Source: Methylomonas montana
GTDB lineage: Bacteria > Pseudomonadota > Gammaproteobacteria > Methylococcales > Methylomonadaceae
Assembly: GCF_030490285.1 (NCBI RefSeq)
Contig: NZ_CP129884.1
Span: forward strand, 930,001 to 994,000
DNA length: 64,000 bases
Direction: 5' to 3'
The notes below the pieces were generated by a model. It did no database searches. It saw nothing but the letters and a program-made list of their open reading frames with translations, and was not told where the DNA came from. A program made the position numbers and the translations under genes. Of the stretch, positions 28,161-36,452 are shown piece after piece; position 1 is the first letter of the stretch; every line of letters begins with the position of its first letter.

Positions 28161-29204
28161 ATGAGCATTCTGTTAACCAACATCAGCAAAAACTTTGGCA
28201 AATTTGCCGCGCTGCACGACGTCAGTCTGGAAATTCCGGAAGGCGAATTGGTGGCCTTGCTGGGGCCGTCCGGCTGCGGGAAGACCACGCTGTTGCGCAT
28301 CATCGCCGGTCTGGAAACCCCGGATTTCGGCAGGGTGCTGCTCAGCGGCGAAGACAAGACCGAGCAGCATGTCAGTCGGCGCGGCATCGGCTTCGTATTT
28401 CAGCATTACGCCTTGTTCCGGCACATGACGGTGTTCGATAACATCGCCTTCGGTCTGCGGGTCAAGCCGCGCAAGGAACGTCCTGCCGAAGGGATTATCG
28501 GCAAAAAAGTTCACGCTTTACTGGAATTGGTGCAGTTGGATTGGTTGGCGGATCGTTTTCCGGATCAATTGTCCGGTGGACAGCGGCAGCGGATTGCTTT
28601 GGCTAGAGCGTTAGCGGTGGAGCCGAGCGTATTGTTGCTGGACGAACCGTTCGGCGCATTGGATGCCAGCGTTCGCAAGGATTTACGACAATGGCTGCGC
28701 AATCTGCATCAGGAATTGCATGTCACCAGTATTTTCGTTACCCACGATCAGGAAGAAGCGATGGAAGTGGCCAGTCAGGTGGTGGTGTTAAACCAGGGCC
28801 GAATCGAGCAACAAGGTGCGCCGGCGGATATTTACGATCATCCGGCCAATGCGTTTGTCTCCAAATTCATCGGTCAGACCAATGTCTTCGATCTGTCGGA
28901 AACCGAGAGCAGCTGGTTGCAGCGCGCCGGCATCCTGGCCGAAAAACCGCAAGGCATCTTCGCCCATGTTCGTCCGCATCATATCGACATCGTCAAGGCC
29001 GAGGAGGCCTCCGGTTCGCCGGTCACTTTGAAGGACTGGCAGCATTTGGGCGCGACGATACGGGTCGAGTTGTTCAATCCCCAGCACAATGGCTCGGGCG
29101 CTACGCTGTTCGCGGAAATGCCCAACGAACGCTTCAAGCAGCTGGGTTTGCATAAGGGCGACCGGGTTGCTGTGCATATCAAGCAGGCGCATTGGTTCAA
29201 TTGA
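28161..29204 (+). CDS. cysA: sulfate/thiosulfate import ATP-binding protein CysA
   Basis: The 347-residue ATPase has Walker [10 protein letters not shown] (residues 35-43), signature [15 protein letters not shown], Walker [13 protein letters not shown] and the H-loop [12 protein letters not shown]-terminal TOBE-like domain (residues 240-347) is present. It powers CysTW. It is separated from cysW by a palindromic repeat of about 60 bp. The start ATG at 28161 begins with the typical [13 protein letters not shown]. Confidence 0.94.
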   Translation: MSILLTNISKNFGKFAALHDVSLEIPEGELVALLGPSGCGKTTLLRIIAGLETPDFGRVLLSGEDKTEQHVSRRGIGFVFQHYALFRHMTVFDNIAFGLRVKPRKERPAEGIIGKKVHALLELVQLDWLADRFPDQLSGGQRQRIALARALAVEPSVLLLDEPFGALDASVRKDLRQWLRNLHQELHVTSIFVTHDQEEAMEVASQVVVLNQGRIEQQGAPADIYDHPANAFVSKFIGQTNVFDLSETESSWLQRAGILAEKPQGIFAHVRPHHIDIVKAEEASGSPVTLKDWQHLGATIRVELFNPQHNGSGATLFAEMPNERFKQLGLHKGDRVAVHIKQAHWFN

Positions 29205-29311
29205 AACCAGGAGCGAAAGCTAGTGCTATTGGCAGCGTAGCGCGGCACGGACGCAAAAATGGTTCGCTTGTGCTGCCGATTGCTCAAATCACCCCACGGT
29301 AAAAGGCCGGT

Positions 29312-30208
29312 ATGAATCTTAATCAGCTTGAATTATTGCGAGCCCTGCAAGAAACCAATTTCAACCAATCCAAGGCAGCCGAGAAAATGCACGTGGTGCA
29401 GTCCGCCGCCAGCCGCCAGTTGCAGTTGCTGGAAGAGGAGCTGGGTTCGCCGTTGTACGAACGCCACGGCAAAAAATTGTTGGGTTTAACACCGCTGGGC
29501 GAGCGAGTGATGGAGCAGGTGGATAGGATCAATCAGGCTAAAAAGAATATCCAATCTATCGCCGACGACTTTCGCGACAACCGCAACGGCACCTTGCATA
29601 TCGCCACCACCCATACCCAGGCTAAATACTTATTGCCGGTGCCGATACAAAAATTCCGGGAGAAATATCCTGGTATTACCATTTATATGGTGCAGTCCTC
29701 GCCGGACGAACTGATCGAGCAACTGCATCATCATAAGGCCGATATCGCCATCTGCACCGAACGGCTAGACGAGGACGACAAGCTGGTGGTCATGCCTTGC
29801 TACGATTGGCAGCATATCGCCGTGGTGCCGCGCCATCATCCGCTGGCGCAAGGCGACATTACGCTGGGCCGTCTGGCGTCGTTTCCGATTTTGACTTATT
29901 CGCAGGGTTTTACCGGGCGTTCCAATATCGAAAAGGCTTTTAAAAACGTCGGCAAGGAGCTGGATATTACCTTGTCCGCCGCCGACTCCGACGTGATCAA
30001 AACCTATGTCAGACTGGGTTTGGGCGTGGGCATTATAGCCGGCACATCCTATGAAAGCAGCGACGACGAGGATTTGGTGGCGCTGGATTTGTCGCATTTG
30101 ATCCCGCGTTCGGTGACCAAGATCGCCTATTTGAAGCAACTGTATTTACCGACTTATCTGCAATATTTTATTAACGAGCTGTTGGCTAGGTCGGGGCAAA
30201 ACAAATAA
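29312..30208 (+). CDS. cysB: CysB-type LysR regulator, copy 1
   Basis: The 298-residue protein has the LysR winged helix-turn-helix (NQSKAAEKMHVVQSAASRQL, residues 19-38) and a CysB-type sensor domain. TTHTQAKYLLP around residue 100 is the CysB/Cbl sulfate or acetylserine pocket signature, and GVGIIAGTSYES lies later. CysB activates sulfate assimilation when N-acetylserine signals sulfur need. It follows cysA directly. A close paralog is at 44503-45405, next to the encapsulin block. Confidence 0.92.
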   Translation: MNLNQLELLRALQETNFNQSKAAEKMHVVQSAASRQLQLLEEELGSPLYERHGKKLLGLTPLGERVMEQVDRINQAKKNIQSIADDFRDNRNGTLHIATTHTQAKYLLPVPIQKFREKYPGITIYMVQSSPDELIEQLHHHKADIAICTERLDEDDKLVVMPCYDWQHIAVVPRHHPLAQGDITLGRLASFPILTYSQGFTGRSNIEKAFKNVGKELDITLSAADSDVIKTYVRLGLGVGIIAGTSYESSDDEDLVALDLSHLIPRSVTKIAYLKQLYLPTYLQYFINELLARSGQNK

Positions 30209-30280
30209 GCGAGCCATTGTTCCATCCCACGTGGTTGCATCAAATGGCCATTGATGCGGCGGCAATTACCCCGATGTTAG

Positions 30281-30488
30281 TTACTCATAGCGCGGAAGAT
30301 TAAGCACATTAACCGCCAATTTGTCGTAAGCTGCTTTGAGATTTTCAGCGGCTCTTTGCCGTTCCTCCAGTAGTGCGTATTCCTCTGGCTCGGCTTCGCC
30401 ATTCTGTATGGCCTCTTGAAGAGCGCGAATTTCAGCAGCAACAACTTGAATGGCAAATAATTAATGCTTCAGTGCTGATTTCTGGCAT
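30281..30488 (-). pseudogene. Tsi2-like immunity/antitoxin gene with a +1 frameshift
   Basis: Starting at the ATG at 30488 (GGGGCGGGGACC upstream), the frame reads MPEISTEALII and then meets a stop. Moving one base at the TTT run (plus strand AAA, 30455-30457) gives AIQVVAAEIRALQEAIQNG and continues through EYALLEERQRAAENLKAAYD to NLPRYE and TAA. The joined 68-residue protein resembles Tsi2 of P. aeruginosa, which has MVAIQCVAARTRELDAQLQ, DDLKNAYEQ and GLPPYD at matching places. So this is a Tsi2 homolog broken by one base, or a sequencing error in a short homopolymer. The upstream frame from 30686 reads into the same start region and may be a separate small gene of unknown type. Confidence 0.6.
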
Positions 30489-30697
30489 GGTCCCCGCCCC
30501 TTTTATCAAACGACTTGCCCATTTCAGAACGATAAAGGACGCATTTGGTTTTAGCCATAAGCCAAGGAAACCATCTGCTTGCCCTGGAAGATAGTCGTGT
30601 TGATGGCGTTTTCTTTCGGCAATAGATAGGTCTGTTCGCCTTATATCCTTGTCATCGGGAGAATGACTATGTTTCATAGCAGACATATCTGAGAAGG

Positions 30698-31024
30698 CTA
30701 CACAGTAGAGACAATCTTAAATTCTTGGCTCAAGTACATCACTGTTTTTTCAAAGATACCCATTTGAATGTCTTGAAAGGCATCTTCGTGCTTAGGATCG
30801 TAGTTTGGTAGGTCGTCATTCCAGAACGGGTACTTTAAGGAGGCGTCCAGCATCTCTATTCTGGCTACATTGACCAACGCCTGCGCTTCATCTTCCGAAT
30901 TCAGCACCAACTCCTCGGCCTCGCCTCTCTCAACGACTGCAGAAACAACTGGATATCCACGCTCTTCGGCGATCTTTTTCAGTTGGAGTTTGAGAATTGA
31001 CGGGAAGGGAACAATTTTACTCAT
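30698..31024 (-). CDS. small acidic protein coupled to a Tse2-like gene
   Basis: The 108-residue acidic protein (AEELVLNSEDEAQALVNVAR, PNYDPKHEDAFQDIQMGIFE) matches no family I know. Its ATG overlaps the stop codon of the upstream Tse2-like gene (ATGA, 31021-31024), so the two are translationally coupled. That position suggests an antitoxin or immunity protein, but a broken Tsi2-like gene also follows, so its role is uncertain. Confidence 0.6.
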   Translation of the reverse strand: MSKIVPFPSILKLQLKKIAEERGYPVVSAVVERGEAEELVLNSEDEAQALVNVARIEMLDASLKYPFWNDDLPNYDPKHEDAFQDIQMGIFEKTVMYLSQEFKIVSTV

Positions 31025-31353
31025 CGTATGGTTACTCCAGTATTCGTCATCATTTTTTCAAGTTCCTTGAGTTTTGATATGAGCGTCGCAACAGTCATTT
31101 TCTTGCTCACATTGATCAATGGGTGATCGATGGTGTTGTAATTCACCACAAGGTCTTCAGGTAACTGCGTATCTCGGGGGAGTAGCCACACTTTTCCTTT
31201 GATGGGTATGTCTTTCAGTCGCTGAATAGAATTTGAAAAGGATAGACCCTTTGTGATATCGGGGTAAACAACGTATTCACCGAGGCTTTTGTCGAACTGA
31301 ATGTTGAAATCGGCTGGGCGTACGGTTTCTTTTCCGTCTTCAGTTTTGTACAT
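31021..31353 (-). CDS. Tse2-like toxin, possibly N-terminally shortened
   Basis: This 110-residue protein shares the second half of the Tse2-like layout: ITKGLSFSNS, then KGKVWLLPRDTQLPEDLVV, a His in NTIDHPLINV and a final helix LISKLKELEKMM. These correspond to GGISTF, WWWIKAGTTVPAKLVI and THYTI in the cassette 2 toxin. The first methionine (31353) lies only about 35 bp inside the cassette border, and the frame before it (GRLQDSGRYLLL) also looks protein-like. The original N-terminus may therefore have been lost at the recombination point, or translation starts at the TTG near 31395. Function is inferred from resemblance. Confidence 0.5.
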   Translation of the reverse strand: MYKTEDGKETVRPADFNIQFDKSLGEYVVYPDITKGLSFSNSIQRLKDIPIKGKVWLLPRDTQLPEDLVVNYNTIDHPLINVSKKMTVATLISKLKELEKMMTNTGVTIR

Positions 31354-31394
31354 TAGCAGGAGATAACGCCCGGAATCTTGTAAGCGACCAAACA

Positions 31395-31710
31395 AGTTGT
31401 CAGCAGTATATCTAATACGAAATCTGGGTGGCAACCATAAGTTTGTGAACTTCAAGAATTTTTTTATTACGTTTCGCCACAGTTTTGCCAGCCGCATTTT
31501 ACAGGCCAACGTCGTTTTTGCACCATTCAGGAATTGCTCGATACGGCGATTAGAAAACGACGATGATCTACACCTAAACGGTGGCCAGTTGAACAACTAA
31601 AGAAGTGAAAATGCAGCTGCATTTATGAGTTAATTTCTGTTTTTGGCAACAATGGGCCAGTTTGCTGTCATTGATCAAAACATGCTCTGTGCTTGCTATT
31701 GGCCGGTCGG
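31395..31710 (-). repeat. conserved cassette-boundary block, copy C (extended)
   Basis: Minus strand TTTCGTATTAGATATACTG and GACAACTT end at GTTTGGT, matching copies A and B. The outer part matches copy B (TTTGGCAACAATGGGCCAG, GTCATTGATCA and CTATTGGCCGG on the plus strand). No gene is supported in it; the frame reaching 31596 runs through this repeat. Confidence 0.5.
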
Positions 31711-32020
31711 TGAGGTTACCAATGGCCGCTTTGTAAACTTCAGTTTTCAAAATCTGGATCTGGCTGAATGGCCGGTTTGGAGAAACGCGACCGACCAAAA
31801 AGGGTCGTTAGGAATCAGTGACGAACGACCGCTTTCGGGTATCGGAATTCAATGACGGCTTTCGGGCGATGAATCTGAACAGCTGACGGTCGCCAGGCGA
31901 CCCAAACCGGCCTGTCGCGCTTCTCCAAACCCGCCATTCAGCCAAATCCAGATTCTGCGAACTAGAGATCTACAAAGCCGTCATTGGCGACCTCAACCAA
32001 TCGGCCAGTTTGCGACGCTG
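31690..32020. repeat. inverted pair of a ~100-bp dispersed repeat
   Basis: The left arm (about 31690-31795) and right arm (about 31910-32020, inverted) share GGTTTGGAGAA, TCTGGATxTGGCTGAATGG and CCAATGxC blocks. A third copy lies at 35699-35805. Between the arms is GACCACGAACGACCG-like sequence without a gene. The pair forms a large potential cruciform at the border of the AT-rich island. Confidence 0.55.
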
Positions 32021-32099
32021 AAGTTGCTTATAACTTTTGTCATGAGCGGCAGTTTTAAGTTGTGAAGCTGTCGCTTGATGAAGACCAGTTTTTGATGTT

Positions 32100-32969
32100 T
32101 TATATTGGACGCATATGATATGGAGTTAAATCGATTCTGTAATCATTGTAGTAGGGAGGTTGGTTACAGAAATTATTATGGTAATTAGCTACCCATAAAT
32201 ATTTTTCTAAACAATGTGGATTGTTTTGATATTCGGATAGTTTCAATTCAATTATCTTCTTGTGTTTTGTCAGGTCACCTACAAATTGAAAATCATGATC
32301 GCCAATCTTAATGGATTCAAGATAACTGAGAAAAATCTGCCCATCACTGTCCTTGAAAAAGAATTTATTGATATAATTTTCACGCTGCTGATCTTCAAAG
32401 CCTTTGCTGATTTCTGCGAGAACAGATGATGCTGATTTTGTCAGAATAATGCGCGGATATTTGGCCTGATTTACTTCTGCTTCGTAAGCTTCTATGGCCC
32501 CATTTCCATAAATAATCACTTCATCCATATAGAGTTCGTCAACCACAATAGCACCTCGAACAAAATAACCTTGATTTACCATTTCCACTTGAAGTAGATA
32601 AATTGTTGACAACATGTCGAAGAATTCATCACATCCTTCTATAAAATTGTAGTTTCCCCCACTCTTGCTAATTGGACAACCGATCAGAATGCAGTCTGTA
32701 AAAATACGAATTTTATATTTGTCGTTTTTGCCCCCAATAAAAGGCATTTTAAATGTCGTTTTGTAATATTCTTCTTCGCGCTTATGCCAAGAAGATAATG
32801 CTTGATGGAAATTTAAAAGTGCTTCTTGCGATTTGTCTTCATTTTTTGCCTTTCGAACAAGTTCTTTAAATCCAAGGACATCAATAAATGCAATTATTGA
32901 TTTACGTAGCTCACGTTGATCATCTGAGTTTATATAAGGGTTGCGTTTGTCGTTTGTATTGTCATTCAT
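32100..32969 (-). CDS. nucleotidyl-cyclase-like protein of unknown function
   Basis: The 289-residue protein begins a core domain with IIAFIDVLGFKELVRKA near residue 25. It continues with RIFTDCILIGCPISK, GYFVRGAIVVDELYMDEVI and GNGAIEAYEAEVNQAKYPRI. This pattern (FxDxLGF, SD/TD, RGxI..G, GxAxxEAYxxE..A.YPRI) occurs in a large bacterial family that I take to be distantly related to class III cyclase domains. The second metal Asp is present in FTD, but activity is not known. The gene is strongly AT-rich. It is the first of several co-oriented, likely acquired genes. Function unknown. Confidence 0.6.
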   Translation of the reverse strand: MNDNTNDKRNPYINSDDQRELRKSIIAFIDVLGFKELVRKAKNEDKSQEALLNFHQALSSWHKREEEYYKTTFKMPFIGGKNDKYKIRIFTDCILIGCPISKSGGNYNFIEGCDEFFDMLSTIYLLQVEMVNQGYFVRGAIVVDELYMDEVIIYGNGAIEAYEAEVNQAKYPRIILTKSASSVLAEISKGFEDQQRENYINKFFFKDSDGQIFLSYLESIKIGDHDFQFVGDLTKHKKIIELKLSEYQNNPHCLEKYLWVANYHNNFCNQPPYYNDYRIDLTPYHMRPI

Positions 32970-33008
32970 TTTAATTAATACCTAAATCTTTGTTTTAGAC
33001 ATTAAAGG

Positions 33009-33314
33009 TTATGGTCCTATACCAGCCAAGCAGAGTTTATAGCTAATTTTGTATATATCATCAAAACTCTTATTCTTATATGAATTGGTGTTTGCTGAGA
33101 AAGTTTTATTGACAATTGCTTTAGCTTTTTCTGGCTCAGCTGCATCTTCTATTATCACAGTTAATGCCTGATCTTGATTATATCCATTATTTTTAAGCCG
33201 AATAGCCTGAGTAGTGACTACAGCTACTTCACCACACTCATATTGAATATCAGCGTTAACTGGATTATGCCAAACACCTAAAGCTATTAATGCTGATATT
33301 AATATTTTTATCAC
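33009..33314 (-). CDS. small exported protein, unknown
   Basis: A 101-residue protein with a signal peptide (MIKILISALIALGVWHNPVNA, cleaved before DIQYECGE) and two cysteines in the mature part (YECG and YKLCLAG) that could pair. No family recognised. AT-rich, 40 bp upstream of the cyclase-like gene in the same orientation. Confidence 0.6.
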   Translation of the reverse strand: MIKILISALIALGVWHNPVNADIQYECGEVAVVTTQAIRLKNNGYNQDQALTVIIEDAAEPEKAKAIVNKTFSANTNSYKNKSFDDIYKISYKLCLAGIGP

Positions 33315-33428
33315 TTATATCTCCACTTATATAGGGAAATTTTAACAATTTGAAATATCGCTGGCGCGGCAGCTTCGGGTCGAATCAGGACTATACGAGC
33401 GCCAAAACCAGAACCAGCCAGAGCGTTT

Positions 33429-33443
33429 GTCGTTTTAAACGAC
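33429..33443. repeat. palindrome GTCGTTT-T-AAACGAC, copy 1
   Basis: A perfect inverted repeat around one T, extended by TG/CA and partly by CGTT/AACG. The same 15-mer recurs at 35287-35301 in another intergenic gap of the island. Confidence 0.55.
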
Positions 33444-33513
33444 ATTTAACGCGTCAGCGTTCCCGCAGTAGGGCTCAAAGCACACAGCATCTTAGTCACT
33501 GCACGCTAAAAGC

Positions 33514-33921
33514 TCATTGCTTATGACTTCTAACTTGATAGGAGGTTATCTCTGGAGATAGCTCTGTCCAGATATTGCTAACCCACATACCTAACTCAAG
33601 CCTTATTTTAAAAAAATGGGTTTTTCCATTTTCTGCCACAAAATTATTAATTTCATCAATCACATTCATAGGGACCTGAGTGTAGATTTCATGCGAACCC
33701 GGTTCAACTTCAACCTTTAAAGGAGTTTCCGAAGTAACGTGCCCCAGAGGCTTCTTATCAAGAAAAACGGGGAATTCATCAGTAAATCCTTGTTCATGAT
33801 AAATAATCAGAGTGGATTTATCGGTTGATATTGGATTCGGATCGATTGGGACAGTGATGATTGATCCGCATCCTGTCAGTAAGAAAAGGGTCAACACTAA
33901 CATTAAATTGCTGATATTCAA
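33514..33921 (-). CDS. lipoprotein, DUF2846-like
   Basis: The 135-residue protein has a lipoprotein signal (MNISNLMLVLTLFLLTGC, lipid Cys18). A small beta-rich domain follows with STLIIYHEQGF, FPVFLDKKPLGHV and EVEPGSHEIYTQVP, which matches the DUF2846 / PEGA-like pattern of proteins that display a short carrier strand. Function unknown; it is expected to be anchored in the outer or inner membrane facing the periplasm. AT-rich member of the island. Confidence 0.65.
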   Translation of the reverse strand: MNISNLMLVLTLFLLTGCGSIITVPIDPNPISTDKSTLIIYHEQGFTDEFPVFLDKKPLGHVTSETPLKVEVEPGSHEIYTQVPMNVIDEINNFVAENGKTHFFKIRLELGMWVSNIWTELSPEITSYQVRSHKQ

Positions 33922-34101
33922 AAGCTACCTCGCCGGATTATCTTTATGTATGCATTTCGGTGGAATCTAGCAGATTCCGGTTACGAACCAATCCCATTGC
34001 AACGCAAACTAACCAATAAATTCGTCATAAAGTTTAGCCACCCGTTAAGATAAGACCAAATCAGACTGTTTATTAGTTATACTCAAAGGGTTTCTATAGA
34101 G

Positions 34102-34788
34102 CTACTTGCTGGATTTGAATTTTTTATGATCAAAACCGCTAACGTCAAATTCAAAAATTGGCGCTCCTTGTTGATAAATGTTTGTGGAAATACGCACTGT
34201 TTTTGATTTGGTCATGTTCTGGACAAATCGGCTATAGTTTTGGATAAATATGACTTCCGTGCTGTTATCGGCGGGACCTACAGCTGAATAGCTAGATGGC
34301 TTGTCCTCGTCGAATCTCACAAGCACAGAGCATTCCTCGTAGGAATGGCAAAGAATTTGTCCTTTTTCAATCCTAAACATAACGTCCTTTCCATGGCGAG
34401 GACTATCTCTCAGACTGAGGGCGGCGTGTTGTTCTCCAGAATAAGGAAAGTTGAACTCCACAGTGTTAGTGCTTAGGGTGTGAGCACGATATGTCGTACC
34501 TCCACTCATCTTATCCTTATCTTGTGAATATATCCATTGATTACCAATTGTTGGTTTGATGTCTGTTTCAGTCGTAGTAATTGGTTTTAACTCAACGGTT
34601 GGCTGTGCCTTACTGGAACTAGCGCTGTTTTTGGCTTTTTCTAACTCAAGTTGTGATTGAAGTTCCGCTATTTTTTTATTTGCTTCATCGAGCTCAGATT
34701 TTTGAGAGCAGGCTGACACTAAGAAGCCACATAGAGCTAGAAATGCGTGAATTCTAATATTATTTCTCTTGGTATTATTAACGCTCAT
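34102..34788 (-). CDS. lipoprotein with coiled coil and unknown C-terminal domain
   Basis: The 228-residue protein has a lipobox-like ALCGFLVSAC and a short coiled coil (KSELDEANKKIAELQSQLEL). Its C-terminal domain starts near residue 82 (IGNQWIYSQDKDKMSGG) and includes VEFNFPYSGEQHAALSLRD, GKDVMFRIEKGQILCHSYEE, VRFDEDKP and FEFDVSGFDHKKFK. Two cysteines (CHSYEEC) probably form a disulfide. The layout recalls the TagO/VasI-type domains of T6SS-linked lipoproteins, but I cannot establish homology. Its start overlaps the end of the next upstream gene by 11 bp. Confidence 0.6.
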   Translation of the reverse strand: MSVNNTKRNNIRIHAFLALCGFLVSACSQKSELDEANKKIAELQSQLELEKAKNSASSSKAQPTVELKPITTTETDIKPTIGNQWIYSQDKDKMSGGTTYRAHTLSTNTVEFNFPYSGEQHAALSLRDSPRHGKDVMFRIEKGQILCHSYEECSVLVRFDEDKPSSYSAVGPADNSTEVIFIQNYSRFVQNMTKSKTVRISTNIYQQGAPIFEFDVSGFDHKKFKSSK

Positions 34789-35095
34789 AGACTTTACCGC
34801 CTGTCGATATGCTGTATAGCCATGAGCTATAAGGAAGCCTCAACAGTATCGATGATTTATCGATTACTGCACCCATAACCATTCCACGGCACAGCAAACT
34901 GACCCCACCTTGGATTCTTTCACACATTCCATCTGGACTATCAACGAACTCTGTTTTATTTAACCGGGTGATAATTACTGTTTGGCCTTCGGGCAGTGCA
35001 CCAATGGGTGGAATGACATATATGGTAATTTGCGTGTAAATAGCACCTGCAATAATGGCAGCGAAAATTAGCACTATGGTGGAGTTTTTTTTCAT
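34778..35095 (-). CDS. small membrane-anchored protein, unknown
   Basis: A 105-residue protein with one N-terminal TM helix (TIVLIFAAIIAGAIYTQITI) and a periplasmic tail with two cysteines (GMCERIQGG and LLCRGMVMG). No family recognised. It overlaps the following lipoprotein gene, so the two are probably co-translated. Confidence 0.55.
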   Translation of the reverse strand: MKKNSTIVLIFAAIIAGAIYTQITIYVIPPIGALPEGQTVIITRLNKTEFVDSPDGMCERIQGGVSLLCRGMVMGAVIDKSSILLRLPYSSWLYSISTGGKVYER

Positions 35096-35286
35096 GCTCT
35101 GGGAAACTTTTGTATATGCCTAATGATGTAATCTTGACCATTGAATCAAACTGAGCGATCTACAGCAAGACTAGCTCAAATTTTGTCTTACAGTTTGGCT
35201 AAACGGAAGCGAAGACGCTTGTAGCGAGCTGGAATTTTACACTTCACTATGAAGCTATTTGAGCACCAAAACTCGCTAGCGCAGTT

Positions 35287-35301
35287 GTCGTTTTAAACGA
35301 C
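35287..35301. repeat. palindrome GTCGTTT-T-AAACGAC, copy 2
   Basis: Identical to 33429-33443. Flanks GCAGTT and ATTTGC extend the stem with changed but still mostly complementary bases. Confidence 0.55.
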
Positions 35302-35380
35302 ATTTGCAGCGGTTGTTTTTTCACGACAGGATTGCAGCACAGAGATAAATACTCGTGTAATACAACACAGGAGTATTTTT

Positions 35381-35542
35381 ATGAAAAAACCATGCAAGCA
35401 TTTGCGCACTACAAAAACCTTTCGCTTTTCGCCAACCCAAGCCCACAGTATTTTTGCCAAGGCACGCTACCTGAATCTGACTGAATCAGAATTTGTACGC
35501 ATGGCATTGTTAGAAGCAATTGACCGAATTAAGCAGAACTGA
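35381..35542 (+). CDS. 53-residue ribbon-helix-helix-like protein
   Basis: This short gene has a good ribosome-binding site (ACAGGAG, 7 bp before the ATG). It encodes KTFRFSPTQAHSIFAKA followed by RYLNLTESEFVRMALLEAI, a strand-helix-helix pattern like MobC/Arc-type small DNA-binding proteins. It stands alone on the plus strand of an otherwise minus-strand island and could be an orphan antitoxin, a plasmid-type accessory protein or a local regulator. Confidence 0.55.
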   Translation: MKKPCKHLRTTKTFRFSPTQAHSIFAKARYLNLTESEFVRMALLEAIDRIKQN

Positions 35543-36022
35543 GGTCTTTTTTAGTCAAATCCAATCAACATTTCTCCATGAAACGGACGGTCGTGAAGGG
35601 CAAAAATTGGCCGGGTCGAGCCAAAGAGGACGAAAGGTTGCTTGCCGAAAAGCTGCCATTCGCTGAACTTAGGGGTCGAAAATTTCGCCAGCATCCTAAA
35701 CGGCCGGTTTTGGCCGATTGGTGAGGTTGCCAGTGGCTGCTTTATAGTCCTCCAGTCGCAGAATCTGCATTTGGCTGACTGGCCGGTTTGGAGAAGCTCG
35801 ACAGATCGCTAGGGGTCGAAACAAGACGATCATGTTCCAACCAAACCAGGAGTTATCCGAGAGTTGAATGCTAGCCATTGGGTTAGGCTCAAGTATAAGG
35901 CCTATCGGGCTTCTTCCAACCTCATCTTGCAAATAACCAAACTTTTTAGTTTTCCCATTACAGTCATATTTAATGCATGGGCTAACAACAGCCGGCCGCC
36001 GCCGTGGTAACTCTGACTCTGC
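35543..36022. other. intergenic region with one dispersed repeat copy
   Basis: The segment 35699-35805 is the third copy of the ~100-bp repeat found as an inverted pair at 31690-32020 (TTGGCCGATTGGTGAGG, TTTGGCTGACTGGCCGG). No gene is supported in the remainder. Confidence 0.5.
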
Positions 36023-36439
36023 TCAGTGCCGATTGGTCCATTTAAATAGCCAAAAGCCGGCAAACATCGCTGCGACAAACGCGTAGTTGCCGAGTACGCC
36101 CGCTGTCAAACCCACCAGTGCCGGGCCGGGACAAAAGCCGGACAAGCCCCAACCGATGCCGAATATCGCTGCGCCGGCTATTAAGCGCGCATCGACTCCA
36201 GACGGCGCAGTAGCCGAGGTTTCCTGTTCCCGGTCCGCCGCATCGTTATTGCGATGCATCCAATAGCGGGCGCCGCCCAGTGTCAGCAAGGCGCTGGCCA
36301 TCACCAGGGCCAGGCTAGGGTCCCAGTTCCCGGCTACGTCCAGGAAAGCCAGCACCTTGGCCGGATTGGTCATGCCGGCGACGATCAAGCCAATGCCGAA
36401 CAGCAGGCCGTAAGCAAATAAATAGACGGTGTTTTTCAT
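36023..36439 (-). CDS. YeeE/YedE-family half-transporter (DUF6691 type)
   Basis: The 138-residue membrane protein has four TM helices and the Cys-containing signature [16 protein letters not shown]. Together with the preceding gene it forms a split version of the YeeE/YedE (TsuA) transporters, which move thiosulfate or related sulfur species through conserved cysteines. The ATG at 36439 is chosen because [15 protein letters not shown] starts the first TM helix there. The two halves are separated by 13 bp. Confidence 0.82.
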   Translation of the reverse strand: MKNTVYLFAYGLLFGIGLIVAGMTNPAKVLAFLDVAGNWDPSLALVMASALLTLGGARYWMHRNNDAADREQETSATAPSGVDARLIAGAAIFGIGWGLSGFCPGPALVGLTAGVLGNYAFVAAMFAGFWLFKWTNRH

Positions 36440-36452
36440 TTCGTTTCCCGGT

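Larger units (their letters stand above)
30276..31394 (-). mobile_element. gene-cassette-like unit 3 (Tse2-like / Tsi2-like genes)
   Basis: On the minus strand the unit begins at GTTTGGT (31394-31388), directly after conserved block C, and ends at AACTAAC overlapping the last stop codon (30282-30276). It contains a Tse2-like gene, an unknown small gene and a frameshifted Tsi2-like gene. The end motifs are weaker matches to integron ends than in units 1 and 2. Confidence 0.35.

Noticed and set aside
31354..31596. N-terminal 80 codons of the longer frame over the third cassette toxin
   Set aside because: They lie in conserved block C, which recurs elsewhere without this frame, so it is repeat sequence and not part of the gene.
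35696..35932. Minus-strand open frame sharing residues with the frame at 31574-31798
   Set aside because: The shared peptide comes from the dispersed ~100-bp repeat, and the inverted third copy has a frameshift, so it is not a gene family.
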